From: Helopsaltes ochotensis
Lineage: Eukaryota > Chordata > Aves > Passeriformes > Locustellidae
Length of the DNA: 64,000 bases
Direction of reading: 5' to 3'
NCBI GenBank assembly: GCA_013400155.1
Contig: VXBM01000539.1
Span: 464,289-528,288, forward strand
The notes below the pieces were generated by a model. That model was not told where the DNA came from, searched no databases, and saw only the letters and a list, made by a program, of their open reading frames with translations. Made by a program: the position numbers and the translations under genes. This document shows, piece by piece, positions 1 to 14,100 of this stretch. How positions within the stretch are numbered: the first letter of the stretch is position 1; every line of letters starts with the position of its first letter.

Positions 1-1253
1 TTAGGTTGAGAGGAATAATGCATGTATAAATTGAGTTCCTGCTTTGTCACAGTTCCTCTAAAATCTCTTTTGCCTTTCAAATGCCGTGGATTAGCACTGT
101 TCTCTGGCAGAGAAACAGTGGGGAGAAGCCCTTTGGCCAACAAAATAGGATATTTGCTTTCCTCAACAGCTTTTTGAAGTGAATATCATAGATTTGACAT
201 CGTTCAGCAAGTGAATGTCCAAGGTCCAAGTCCCTGTCTGTCTGATGGGAGAGAAAGGTTCTGCACGAGGTGAGGCAGAATATGAGCCACACTTTTTACA
301 CTAAAAGAGGGTAGGAAGGAAAAGTAAAATGTAACTGTGAGTAAAGGGCCCCAAATGGTAGGTGTTTACTGTCTTTAAAGAAAATATTGTGTAAACCAGA
401 CATGCCCAGCAGCTTCTTGCTGAATCCTAACTGGCAGGGTTATCCCAGTGCCCAGCAGGAGGATATCTGTAAGCAGAATTAGTATTAAATAACTCCCTGA
501 TTGGCTGCTTCTGCAAAGGAGCTAAACTGGGAAAGGAGATTAAACTATCCCCTCACCTCCAGACACCTCTGAGATCACAGCTGGTGTAGATTACCAGCCA
601 TGCTCACGCTGCCTGTCTCCCCTGATTTGCTTGGGTAAAGACAGGCCCTTTCTCCACTGCTACTGTGTGTGACTGCTCCCAAATCAAACTCTCCTGAGCT
701 GTCTTTACCTACAGCACGACAGAGCCGTAGGGCTCACTTTTTACACTTACTGCCTATCCATTTGTCATGCATTTGCATTCACGGAGTTTAAGGGCTCCAT
801 TCGTTTAACTTCTTGTTCTCTTCTCAGTAGGTGTGGCCAATGAGCTGCTCAACAGAATGCCACCTCTTAGAATAGCACTTGTATTTTTCTTGCACTGTAT
901 AGCACTGTATTTTCAAGCAAAAACTTCATTTTTGCCTGAGATCCTGCAGCTGGTGGGGAGCATTTGAGTTTTCTCAGCCTAAACTCATCAAAAAAGCCCA
1001 GAGAGTCTCTTAGCTCTAGTAACTTCAAATAGCAGAAAAAAATCTCCAAAATAATTCTAATTACAGGGAAACAAAGGGGGTTTTTATGAAGATTTAGCTC
1101 ATCTTTAAGAATTTTTTAATCAAATATACTTGTATTTTTTCTGTCTTATAAAACCAATCCAGAAGAATAAAGATTTACCATATTAAAAGATGGTCTTTTA
1201 AAAAGTTATGTGGAATTTGTTAGCAAAGAAGCATGGACCAGTAACTTTGAATA

Positions 1254-1352
1254 TGAAAAAAACCCAAAACCTAAAAAAAAGGAAAAAAAAAATCTAACAA
1301 CAACAACAAAAAAAAACCCCAACAACAAGAGGAAAAAAACAAACAACCTTGA
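1254..1352 (+). repeat. A-rich low-complexity tract
   Basis: About 100 bases almost entirely A with scattered C, including AACAACAACAA units. No LINE or SINE body was recognised next to it. Confidence 0.8.
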
Positions 1353-2560
1353 AAAACCTCAATGATATCTACAGGGAAAACACAGTTATACAGGAAAAAA
1401 ATTAACTCTGAAAAGTCATCCTTTTTTCTTCTCTGTGTTCAGCTTACCTTATCAGCTTATTAATAGAGGAGAAATGAATCAGTTTTCTCCCACAGCTGTA
1501 GTAGTTCTGCAGGGACCTTGGAGATGAAAACTGTTTTCCCTCACCTCAGCCTTCACTTTCATCTCTTCTCTCAACGAACAGTGCTCTACTGCTTGAGCTT
1601 TCAAAGCAAGGTGTCAGGCTGGGACAGGGCAGACATGATGTTTCCCCTTGAATTTTTCACTTTAACAACTGGTATTGAGACTGTATTTCAAATTATTTAG
1701 CCTGCACGCAGCTTGACAATAAGCTGGTACAGCTAACTGGGCATAAACTGTTACTTGACTCCTTCAGATGCTGATGCAGCCATTTATCTTGTCACACAGA
1801 GGCACCCACCGAGGCTGCTCTGCTTGGGCACGGTCATAGATGTAAAGCAGATGATGTCTGGTTTCTTGGTCCTTTCAGTGACACAGCCTATACGTGACAA
1901 ACAGGGCTTCTTGTCACTTGTGCTTCAGTGTGCAATTCAAATTAAAAGAATGTGAGGAAAGGCCGTAGAGTAAGTCTGCAGATTCTTTCAAATTATCCAA
2001 AACCCCCCATGTTTTCATGGCATTTGTAAGAGGACAGCCTCAACCTTTCATATGGAAAAGAAGCCACTTCATATAATTGAAGTTAAATGCTAGTATTTAT
2101 GAAATTGTATCAAAAGCAAAGAAATAAACATTATCATCTCAAAGTAAATACCCCAGAATTATTAGTCATTATCGTCATCCGTATCTCATCAAAATCCATT
2201 GCTGGGAATTACCAAGGCAGGAAATTAAAACACCCAGAGCAGATACCACCTGGCCCTATGCAGATTAAGCTTCCCTTGAAGAAAACCTGTATTTGAAATG
2301 ACTATAGCATGGGATGCCTCCAGTTTGCCTCGTTAAGGTTTGTAAGCCATTCAATTTATATAATATTCTGAATTTGAGATTTAAGGAGATTTATGTGCAA
2401 TAGTAAAGACAAGAGGAAGATAAATAGTGAGACCCAGTAAGTTTTATATGTTCTTCTTACATTCAACAATTTAACCTAAGGAAAAAATTCATAACACACT
2501 AAAAACTATTGCCAATATTCTTAAAAGACGAAATGTAGTCACTACAAAAACATTGGTTTC

Positions 2561-2589
2561 TAAAATAAAATAAAATAAAACAAAATAAA
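2561..2589 (+). repeat. (TAAAA)n short tandem repeat
   Basis: Five to six units of TAAAA with one C substitution. Confidence 0.85.
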
Positions 2590-5500
2590 TTTAATTTTGG
2601 TTGTTTCCATTACTTAGGTGTCTAAAATTTCTGAATAACAGGAAGCCTTGTTTGGGTTTTTTACCTATCTGACATCTAAGCACTTACTTTTGAATTCAGG
2701 GTGTATTTCTCTCTTCCTTAGTTGATCTGCCTGTAAATCTCCTAGGTAATCTGGGGCTGTGTAAGCATTTGATGGTAAAACATTTAGGCTGTTTAGGCAC
2801 CTTGCTGTTGTATTCCACCAACTGACGACTTCAGCCACTTCATTGATCCAAGGGTTTTACAAACACCAGGCAGGTTTTTCTGTATCCATTTGGCTCCTCA
2901 CCCGTTGTTTTGTAGGTTTGTGCTGGGAGCAAGTAAAAGCATCTCGTTACCTGGCAGGACCTGCACTTGTAGCAATACCACAGTGTTAAACATGAGAGCC
3001 AGCTCACTCCGTTTAGCAGCTTGTAAAAACTCTGAGATGCACAGAAGGGGGTTTTGTGGACACTGCAGTGCTCTCTTACAGCATTTCCACCAGCACTACT
3101 AAAGGAAATATTCAGAACGCAAGGAAATTTTCTTGAGCAGCCTCCTATTTTCACAGATGGAGAGGAGCTGAAGCCTCCAAAAGGCCAGTGTGGAGAGTGG
3201 GTTTGGTAGCATGACCTCAGTCAGTATCTACCCAGTGCTGACCTGGTCTATGCCAAAGCCACAATAGGTGGTCCATGGAGGAAATGTGGGCACCGAGGGA
3301 AACAAGGTGCTAAAAGAGAGAAGATACTGCTTTTTACTGGCAGCATCTTTCGGACTTTTGGGCAGAGACTTTCAGAATTAATGCCTTCCAGACTCACATT
3401 GGTCCTCAAAACAGAGCTCCTGCATCTTCAAAAACTGTTGGCTTGAAGTTAATCTTAAGAGAGTTTATAGGCACAGATGTAAGCAAACTGGTTTCTGGGG
3501 TTGCTGAGTTCTTGGCAGAACAAGCAGGCTAATAAATCCAACCTCTTGTTTATTATGCCTAATAATAACGTATTTTTGATTGGGGTGATTTGCTAGGACT
3601 GTAGCAGGACTGTAAGCAGGCTAGCTGCTGTGAGGCATCAAAGTGCAATTAACCTAGTCAAAAAACATCAGGTGGTGTACTGCTGGCAAGGTATGTGTGA
3701 AGAAGGCATTCAAGGTAAAGAATTAAGTTGAAGAAATGATTAAGAAAATATTCCCTCTCAATTACAGAGAGCCAAAGAGAGACAAGAGTTGTTTTCATAT
3801 TTACCTGATGGATAATAAATGTTTATAAAGCATTTATAAAAGAACAGACTCAGTAGCACTTGCTAAGTCTGCCCCACTTAAAAGTCCTTTGGAAGGAGAA
3901 AGGTTGGAGTCTCAGTTTTCCTAAGCTCTGGGCAAGACTTGATGTGAAATCCTGGTTGATCTGAATAGTAACAGCTGCTAAGGAGCTATGAGTGGAAGTT
4001 GCAATATGTTTCCTAGAAACCAAAGGCTTGAGCTGAATGATGAGAGCAGAGCCAGAGAATAAGAAATACTAGCAACAATCTTGTTAAATGTTAATGTTTT
4101 CTCAGTTGCTAGTATTTTCCAGCACTTGCTCAGTCAGATTAAATGCTGTTTAAAGCATCTCTAGTACCAGCTGATTGGTATCTCTGTGCAGCTAATACAA
4201 TAAAGAGACATAAGGGTATAAATTTAATACTAGTTCATTTAATTTCATTTACTAGCTGTGACTGAAAATAATCGATGTTCTGCTTTCAGCATGAACCTGT
4301 ATTTTGTTTGCACTGAAATCTAAAGCACAGCCCTTTCCAGAAGAGGAATACTTCCTCAAGGCACGGTCTTGAGTCTAGCTAATCTCAGTTTAGCTTGTAG
4401 TCAAAGCTTGAAAGCCTTTTCAGTGCTGAGCTTCCTGTGGACAGCAGTGGTTAGTAGCAGGTAGGTCTCTCAGGGTAAACTGCACTAGTTCTGGGCATGT
4501 AGGGCAGTTCCCTGATAGCCAGGGACACCTGGAAAGTGGGTACCTACCACCTAAGCACTGGCTGGTGGGGTTCAGGGGTTCAGTTTCACTGAGAAGTATG
4601 GAAGCTACTTAAATCTTTTTGGATTATTTCCTCAAGACTGTAAAGAACAAGCAGTGTAGCATTAGTAAGGCACACCAAATATGCTAAGGATCTGATTTTA
4701 TGTGTGGTTTGATATTTTTGAATGTGGTAGGATGAAGTGGAGGAGGCTGTGCAAGTGAAGAGGGGAGAGATGGAGAGTGTTCTAGTTCCCACAGAGCTGC
4801 TCTTTTCAAATATATGCTGCTATAGATTGTGATCTGAATGATGCTGAAGATCTTTGAGGCTTCTAAATAATTCTTCAGCATGGAACTTCTGTTTTCATAT
4901 TTCTCTCAATTTCTGTTTTAGGGAATTTCTTGGTAGAAAACTGTTTAAAATTTGTTGTTGTCCAGATGTTGCTTTATTGATGAAAACCAGAGATGTGCAT
5001 AAAATCTTTGTCTGGGAGTCTTCCATCTCTAAAGAGTAGATTTTAAAAACCACCTCTTCAAAAGAATTCTTTTTCCTTTTTACTTTGCATATTATTTCTT
5101 AAAATGCCACAAACCCATGTAAGAATGGGGAAACAGCCAAGGCTTGAAATGTCAGTGGATTTCTTTGTCTTGGAGGAAGGCTAACAAAGATTGAGAGAAG
5201 GAGAGAAAAATGTTCTGCAAATTATAAGTTTAATTTTATTTTTCTGTATTTTGGTATCTTTTACCAAAATAACACAATACTAGACATTAATACATGTACA
5301 AAAATTATTTGGGAAAATAATTCCGTATATATTCCATTGCTAGATTATAATTATCAGGTCATCAGGGCTGGGGCTGGGGGTTGACTGGATTAGTGTACAT
5401 GAGAAATTTTTTGTGAACTGTTATCTTATTTTTGCATCCTACTGAAGCAGAAGACTCCCAACATATATACGAGAAAATGTGTCCCTCAGTTGGGTATCTA

Positions 5501-6389
5501 GGATAAATAACTGATGTTATTTTTATACCAAAATCTTTTGTTCTTCCCTAAAGGAATTCTTTCTACATACAGGGGATAAACCATGTATCTGTTTCACGTT
5601 TTCCTAAAATTATTCCTCTTCCTTTATTGTGAAATTATGCATTCAAAAATAGGCTGGCTTGATGCTGGTATGAGTAAGCCTGCTGATGCCATTCCATATG
5701 GAGAAAGCGTGTAGCATGTCTACGCTTGCACTTCTGATCAGTTCACTCCTCTTCTACAGATTTCCTGCATGGCTGTGAGAGCTTTAAGCCTCTCCATCCC
5801 TTAGGTTTTGTTCCTGGATAACAATAATGGTACCTCTCTCTACTCCTGGGAAGTCTGGGACCTGAGGACATTGCTGGTTGATAGAGTTTCTGATGGTGTT
5901 TGAATTCAAGTCTTGGAAGAAGCCCAGATATGTGTCCATCTATCCTTACAGTTGCCCTGCATCAGGAAACTGTAAAGAAGTCAGTGATAAACTCATCCTA
6001 ATTTTAATCTTTCTGACAAACCCTAGAGAAAGCCTTAATATGTGACCCAGTTTCTATTTCTGAAATATTATGGGTTTAATCCTCTTTCTATTTCAGTTTT
6101 GTCTAATTCAAACTGGGGATTGGACACTGCTATCTAATGCACTCCAGTACCGCAAAAACGCTGGTATAAAAGCAGAAACAGAAATATTTTCAAAAAGTAA
6201 AGAAATTAAAGGGGAAATCTAGAATTTGCTGACTATATTTATTATGAGAATAATTTATTAATATATACCATCTCATTTTATTATTCTCTCTCCTGTGAGA
6301 ATTTGGAGTGCTTGAGACTTTAGCTCGCATTGAATGACAGGTTTCAGCAAAATATCTCACCTCGTGCTGAAAAGGTGAATGTCGTAACC

Positions 6390-6440
6390 ATTTTATAGAT
6401 GCTGAAATTGAATTGCAAACTGCTCAAATGCAGCAGAGCA
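6390..6440 (+). mobile_element. Possible MIR core remnant
   Basis: AACCATTTTATAGATGCTGA followed by AATTGAATTGCAAACTGCTC resembles the MIR segment CCCATTTTACAGATGAGGAAACTGAGGC. Short, and could be chance. Confidence 0.25.
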
Positions 6441-8102
6441 TTGTATAATATAACATCAAACATACAGATGTCTCATTTTTTAATGACTTTAAATGACTCA
6501 TGGTTCAAATGGCTTATCCATATACCTACATAATTAGGCAAATGGGGCATAGGGTATGGTTACCAACTGGGACCATTAGAGAAATCCATCTGAGTACATG
6601 TGGTGTAGCTCCATCAAGGGCTACAAATGGTCATCTTGGAACTATTTCTCTTTTTAGAACAAAATGAACACTGGCCAGAAAATTATAAATAGTACTTTAG
6701 GACAAAGAGTTATTATAATCAGTGCATTGGATTTTTCTCCACCTGTTTCTTCTACAATCTTAAACATAAATCAGGATACTGAGATACAAAGTGGTCTCTA
6801 GCAAGGCCGTGTGGATACAAATCCAGTTTATTATCTTAGTATGGGATTTCAGAGATTGTATTTGTTTCTTCATACAGTATGAAAATAATAACATCCTATA
6901 TTTGGAAATGTGGTTCCTTGTATGTGCAATGATTCATGCTAAGAGGATTTCTTATTTTTGCTCTCCCACCTCTTCCTGAGATAATTGGTCTCTCTGGTGT
7001 TAACTGATGTTTCACCAGACTATGCAAACGAGAGTAACCAGAGGCTTTTATTGAAAGACAAATATACTTACATATTCTAGAAAAAGCTTTGTGCATATAT
7101 TTAGGTGATTTAAAAAATTAGTGCCCTGATAAGATGTGTGTAGTTTGAAAACATTTTAGAGACTCACAGAACAACTGTGGGGCTATTATTGTTTCCCTAT
7201 TGTGTGCATTATCTATTAGGTTTCCTTGGCTCTAATAGGCTCATACTCATTTTCATCTTTGCAGAAATGCAATGTTGTACAATGAGATTATTTAATATTA
7301 TCCTGAAATCATTTAAATTGCCATACTGCCGTGTTAAAATAAACAGATGCTTATCTAGCCCAACGGTTCCATTGTTTCTTGGTGTTTTCGTAATATGATT
7401 TTCACAAATCACAAACATCAAGGGACTCATCCCAGGAGATGTTGAAGTGAAAGTAGATTATCTGTAAAACATCCCCTTTTAGAAATCATACCTCCCATGT
7501 GATCATCATTTAAGCAATTTAAAATATCCTACCCACTCTGCTTCATCCCTTTTTGTCAGAATTCTTCCACTTAGGGAAATATATTTCCATTAATTTGCCA
7601 GAGAAGGAATTACCGGGGTAAGTCAGTAACTAACTCTGTTTGCATTGTTGTTGTAAATCCTCTGCAGTTCCATTTCAGTTCTGGTACTGCCCAAACGCCC
7701 CTGTGTGCATACAGAATATGAAACGGAGGAGCTGTCCCTGCTCAGAGCATGTTCTGCCATGGAGGGCAGGTGTGGAGGGTCCTTCTGGCCCCCTTTACAG
7801 TGCTAGTTAACAAGCAGTGCCAAATGGGGAGGGCAGTATCTCCTTCCTGTGCTGTTCTCATTGCCTGCAGTTTCTTTACAACTCCATGTAAAATGTGTTA
7901 CTGATTCAGTAAAGGACACTGATGTTTCTGTGTGGTTATATTTTCTTTGGAAACATCCTATGGGTCCAGCGTGATTTCCTTTTGATTGCTTCTTGCATGT
8001 CCAGCAACAAGTAGGTTTTTTAACTTCTCCTGTAAGAAGGATGGCATCAAGGGATGACATTTCCATAGTCTAGCCACTTCAGAAGCAGCAATTAACAATC
8101 AG

Positions 8103-8190
8103 AAGACTCTGAGATAGGTAAATATTGTTATCTCAGCTTTTCAGCTGGTGAAGTTGAAATAAGGAGGTCAAGGTCAATGTCTTCCAATTT
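8103..8190 (+). mobile_element. Possible MIR SINE core remnant
   Basis: TGAGATAGGTAAATATTGTT ATCTCAGCTTTTCAGCTGGTG and GTTGAAATAAGGAGGTCAAGG follow the order of the MIR core (TGAGGTAGGTA...CATTTTACAGATGAGGAAACTGAGG). Heavily diverged; identified from memory of the consensus. Confidence 0.4.
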
Positions 8191-11100
8191 CAAATTTATG
8201 GTTGGACTTCGACAGCTAAATTAATGACATGAATTGCGAACTTTTGAAGCCTACAAAATCAAAAGCACTGCACATTTTCAGGAATCATGGAAATCTGAAC
8301 ACTTATTTATATGCCGTAAGTGTTGTAACCAAGTTAAATGCTCTTGCTTCAATTATTAGGGCAATGTTAAGTCATGGTCAAAGACATCTTCAATCTTTTT
8401 AGGTTTTAGAGTTTTGTCTTATGTACAGCTGTAGATAACTGCATTTGCATTTGCCCCTTCTGTTTATTTGCACTTATGCAGTATCAAAATCTTATGAGGA
8501 AATTTTCCTTAAATATCGTGGTTGGTCTTAATTTGTACTTAGATTTCTCTGGTTTGCTTCACTACAGCCTGTCTCACATTCATGAAGGAAGTTGCATACT
8601 AAGTGAAGGAAAAATTATCATCTGTTTTGTGGGTTTTTGGAGAAGAGATGAAAACAGGCACTTTCCTCATGAAAAGAGGAAAGAAAGAGCATCTTGCTTT
8701 CCCAGAGGACAGTAGCAGGGAAGGGACAGGGCCAGAGGAGGCAGCTCTCTAGAAGAGGGCTTGCACTCGATTCCTCTCCACATCCATGCAGTCCTGTTTG
8801 AAGGGGACTGCGAAGTATGGTGTCAATTGCTGATGCAGACCAGGAGCTGTACGGTGTGCTTTCACCATGTACGGGTAATTTGTTAAAGTGCTGACCAGAT
8901 GGCTCCCCAATTGCATCAATGCATTCATTTTGTACTCATCAATTTGGACCCTTAAAAGTTGAGGATGGGGAAGTTAACTGCAAAACTCAAATGCTTTTCA
9001 CTGATTGGTCCTTTTGGTTCTCTTCCCTTTCATTAAGGCACATGGCCAAAGCAGAGGGTTTTCCATTTTCAGCACACATGGCACAGAAAATACAGATATG
9101 CTGCCTAACTTAGTAATCAGCAGTGGAAGAAGACAGGTGTTTCCTTTACCTTAGCACATGATCTGACTCCTTCTCATGCTGCATGTTTCTTCTCCAGGCA
9201 GAGGAGTGGAGCAGCCAAGTCAGGTATCTCCTTTCTCATTAGTGCCTGGAGGTGGCATGTCCTGCCTGGAGGCACTGATCATCCTGATCATGTACTGCCC
9301 CACATGTGGCCAGTCGATGAGGGGAAACACAAGCTGGGGCTGCTGCTGAGGCAGATGATAACTCTCACATCAGAAGCCTGGAGATGGTATTTTGGCAGCC
9401 TGGGAAAGGTACATGCTTTGCCTTAATTATGAACACTGTTAGTTATATTGCTCGTGAAAGTTTCATTACACTAGTTAGCATATTAGCATTACAAGCAACA
9501 TAATGAAGCATAATTGGTACAAGGGTTCAGTGTGAACTAATTGATCTGGAGAAAGCAACATTTCAGAATACAAACAAGAAAAATAAACCTTGATGTTTCC
9601 TAGAGATTTCCAGGAGGGATTTTATGTATAAAATTTTAAGATAGAATTGAGAACTTGCTAGCAATATGATTTAATTTTTTTGTTGATTGGTTTATATAAA
9701 TGGCATCTTGCTTATCACCCAGCAAGGAAATTTACCTGCAGGGATCTCTATATTGAGCTGTGTTTGATTGGAAACTGCTGAAAATATTGGCTTGGGAATA
9801 AAAGGATTCATCATGTTTATAAAAGATAAATTGCTGCTAATTTTTGTTGTAAAGGTAGGTACATTCAAGTGAGGTTACTGAGAGAGGGAAAACCCTTCTA
9901 GTTACAAAAAACCTGTAAGCACAGCTATAAGCTCTTCCTGTGTCCTATGCTGTACAGTGTGCAAACTGCAATAGATAAGTTTTTTGCCAATCAAAAATAG
10001 TGACATGGCATTCAACTTAAACTCCCTTCTGTTGTTCTTAGCTAATTTAAAATTTCCTTTTCCAATACTGAAAAATAATTGAGATCTAACGTTTGGTTTT
10101 ACAAATTAACTTTTTTCTTACCCATATCAAACCTACCTCTGGAAACTATAAACTCTTCCTTGTGTCAGAGCCAAAAACAGATTCTGTGTTTCTGTAAAAA
10201 AAAAAAAATCAGGGTTTACAATTATAGCTGTGAAAGTAAATGAAATGCCCTTTAAAGAGCTAAGAAATATTGTCATTTAACTGGGCCTTGCTACTATTCA
10301 ATTGTTTTTATGTCTGGAAGCACCAACATTGTCTGGGGAGACAATCCTTTGCTGATGCCTTTGGGATGACCTCTGTAGCAAGAGGCAAAGGTAAAAAATG
10401 AGCAGTCTTGTTTAATGAGTATAGTTTGCACCAAATGCCTGTTTTCAGCAGGTGTCACCAGTTTTATTCCATGTAAGATAGTCGTAAGCATTTGAATAGC
10501 AGGGTCCTGACACTCATAAAGTGAGCAGAGTAAAGGAGCAGAGTGAGGGAGCTTTTCATGTGATTTCACAGCTGGGAGGCTGAGGAGTGAGGCCAGGACC
10601 ATCCCTCTGGGGTTGGGGAGGAAGGCTAGGGGCTGGCCTGGATGAGAGGCACCGAGAGGAGCAGAGCACTTGACCAGAGGGGACAGCCACATCACCTGGC
10701 TGGTCTGTGCCTATCCCTCTTCTCTCCTGGGGTGACAGCAGCAGGCACTCCCTGGGATTCAGTGCTCCTTCTAGTGACATCCTCCATGCTCTTCACCCCA
10801 TTTTATTTACCACTGGCTAGCAAATCCCTAGTCAGGTAAGACAAATGCACTAATAACACTTTAAACCAGTTCAGCACTGCAAGAAACATAGAGCTGAGAG
10901 CTGTGACAGCCAAGTCCAACACACATAATTTGCCCATTTGAAGGTTTTACAGTGAGTCATTTTCGGATGTGTATGCCAAGTGCTCCAGCACCAGTGCTGC
11001 AAGAGGCAGTGTTTCTTCCTGCAGGGTGGTGTCGGCTCAGCACAGATGGTGCAAATTCCCAGCAGTGAATCACCAGGTTTCGTGCAACAGGTGGGTTTGC

Positions 11101-14100
11101 TTCCTTCAGCAATGATGGAAGAGCAGGTGGTGTGTGGTGTGCACTGAGTAAGGAGACCTTCCCTTCCCAGCCCTGCAGCTCAAAACTACACCAAGCAGTG
11201 ACTCCCAGCAGGGTATGAGAGAAAAGGAATTGGAATTTTTCATTACATCAATAGCTACATGCTGTCTAAATTGCATTTAGATATCCCATCAGCATTTGAG
11301 CTAATTACAAATGTGGATCAGGGGCATATTTCTCTGGTGGTGTTCCTCTGGTCTGGCTGGGAAGTGAGGCACGGTGTGAACAAAGTCAATCATTCCTCTG
11401 GAGAGCGTGAGGAGGATTGCCTTCTGCACATCAGTGCCAACAATGTGCCCAGGCCAGACACCATGGAATAGGGATTACCTCCCAGGTCCACTTAGCCAGG
11501 GTAGCTGCTGACACAATTGGAGGGTTACAGTGGAAGTTTTAGCAAAGGCTGATGCTGAAAGACACATTAATGGGCTTGGAAGTGCTTTGAGATCCACTGG
11601 GAGTAACTTTTGAGAACAAGATTTATACTGGTGGGCAAACATGTTATGAATAACAAGACTAGGCCATGATCCTGAGTAACCAACTGTCTTGGTTGTCTCA
11701 TGATGTCTCATGATGTTCCCATTTTTGCTGAAAGTCAGAGCTCCTGAAATCATCTCCTAAACTCTAAATGCCACTTCTAAACTAGAAAGATGAGTAAAAG
11801 TAATGGTGAGTCTGCTACTTTGCATAACTCATGATTTTGAAGATAATCTAGTGATTTATGTGGCTGAGTACAGGATCTTGGAAAGTTTGAGTGTGGTAGT
11901 CCTTGAAGTCTGTGAATCCACTGTCATGCATTTTCTATCATGCATTTGTGAATCACTGTCATGCTTCACAAATTGGGAGCAGTCCCCAAGTTCATCACCT
12001 GTCTGAGCTGATTCTTCTGCAATCTGGGATACAGATCCCACTTTCCCAGTGCTTGCTGATGGTTACAGTGCAATAATATCTCAATGACTTTTCAAGCTAG
12101 CAGATAATTACTAAAAACTCTGCCTAATTTGAAATTTTGTAGTTAGGAATCAGTGTTTTGGAACCTCACTGATATGGGAGGAATGTGTGAAGTACATACC
12201 TAACATGGGAGGAACATGTTAGTAGTACAAGAGGCACACCCACATTTTATTGCCCTGTTATTAGTCAAAATAATCTTTCAGAAATGATGGACAATCCAGT
12301 CCATAATCCAACAAGTTCTTGGTTCCTTTTCTGCATGTTCTTTTCAATGTCATTCCTGTATTGGAAGCTTTTCATGTGTGGCTCAAGGACATCATAACTG
12401 ACTTCATATAAGAAGCCTCTCATTAGTGGAGAGCCAGCATTAGCTGTAGGTCTGTGCTGGACTTTAAGAGAGAAGTTTCTGCAGCTTGTGATCAATATCA
12501 ATCTTTCCATGACAGAGGTTCAGCCACTTGGGGCCTGATATAATTATGTCAGCTTGATGTTTTCCCATTAAAGGGAACCCTGTTCTGTTACTTAAAAGTT
12601 CATGACACTCAGGAAAAATTGCTTAGATTTTAGGAAGGGTGCTTCTATGACTTTATTTTCGGGGGTTTTTGTTTTTTTAACTTATTCATTTTGCTACATT
12701 CAAGAAGGGAAAAAAACCAGAACTATTGTGCTGTGTTGTGGCATGTTAAACAAACTGGCGTCGTCTCTGAATGTGGTTATTCTGTAAATATGATTAATTC
12801 GGTTTTTCCAGCAACAACTTATTTCAGCCCTTTGAACCAAGCTGACTAGTGATCACCTGCTGTGTGTTTCTGGTTTTCAGAGCACCTTGATTTCTTTTTT
12901 TCAAAGCCCTTGATCCTTTTTATTAAAAAATGCTGGTCATTCACTACTGCAGCTGAAACATACCTATGTTGGACAGAGAGAACACCTGAGAAATTCTTAA
13001 GAGAAAGATGAAGATAAATAGGCATATGTATTAGGTATCTAAATACATTAAAATTGTTTACCTGTTATGAACTGGCAAAATCCAGGTCCTAAGCACCTCC
13101 TGTGGTGTGCTCTAAATTAGTTAGACACTCACAACTCTGTGCTTCATCTCCTCTGAAAAAGCTTTTTAATGTGTGAAAAAATTTATTTCACAGTGTAGCA
13201 TTCTCTTTTAAAAGTCAGATTTCACTTCTCCTACTATTTTTTTTTCTTTTTTAGCCAGGAAATATGAAAGTTAAATAGAGAAGAGTAGTGAAGTCCTTTC
13301 TGGACTATCTTAAAAAAAATCAGAATTTCTTCCTGACTGCTTTTACTTTTAGCAGACTCCAGTTTTTAACAGTCCCCCTCTGTTCAAAAGTGTTGCTCAA
13401 AACATTTTTCCATCATGACTCCTCATGTGCTTGGCATTCTGCTGCAGTCCCTGGTGAGACAATGACATGCCATAGCTTTTCCTACCTGTGCTGTGTGCAG
13501 CAGAGATGGGGCACCGCCGGGGCTCAGCTGCTGTGGGACAGGCTAAGCAGGGTCTTATCCTCTGTGCAAAGCAGCTTCTTGGCAAGGAGGCAAGCAAGCA
13601 CCACCCCTCTCACTCCGTTACACAAGAATTCGTGAGACATCTGTAGTTTACATAATGGTACCCAGCATCCAGGCAGCATTTCTCATCAGTAGATAATAAA
13701 TTTGCTCTTTGAAAAAAAAAAAATAGGTCAGTGTTATCATTCTTGATTTACATATTCTGAGTTTGACTTTGAAGAAAGGGCATTTTTCTCCTGGCGAGAG
13801 CAATGGTGAGAGCTTGTGCAAAGATTTAAAACACTTGAGCAATGTGCCTTAGTCAACAAGGCTTATCTATTTAGTGCTTAAGACCTGTGGCTGAATCCAA
13901 AACATACCTAAATTATCCTTGTGTAACTTTGCAGTCATAAAATTAAATACTGCTAATTACCTTCCTGTCCCTGACGTGTTATATTTAGGGCTGCAGAACA
14001 AGCAGTCCCTACAGATTGATTTGCTTAACACTTCGCACTAAGACCTTGTCTTTAGTTACGCGTAGTCTGTGTGTGTGCACAGCTGTGCAGGTTAGGATTT

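Larger units (their letters stand above)
1..8100. other. Intergenic, no gene recognised
   Basis: AT-rich sequence with short random frames only (none over 104 codons). Contains the A-rich tract, the TAAAA repeat, a 13-bp-arm inverted repeat at 4064-4117 and a 9-bp dyad at 5248-5270. No splice-bounded coding block or RNA gene could be recognised. Confidence 0.6.

Noticed and set aside
5942..5952. TATCCTT strings outside SNRNP48 (near 5.94 and 33.2 kb) as U12-type splice sites
   Set aside because: No exon context or paired U12 branch point, and heptamers of this kind occur by chance in 64 kb.
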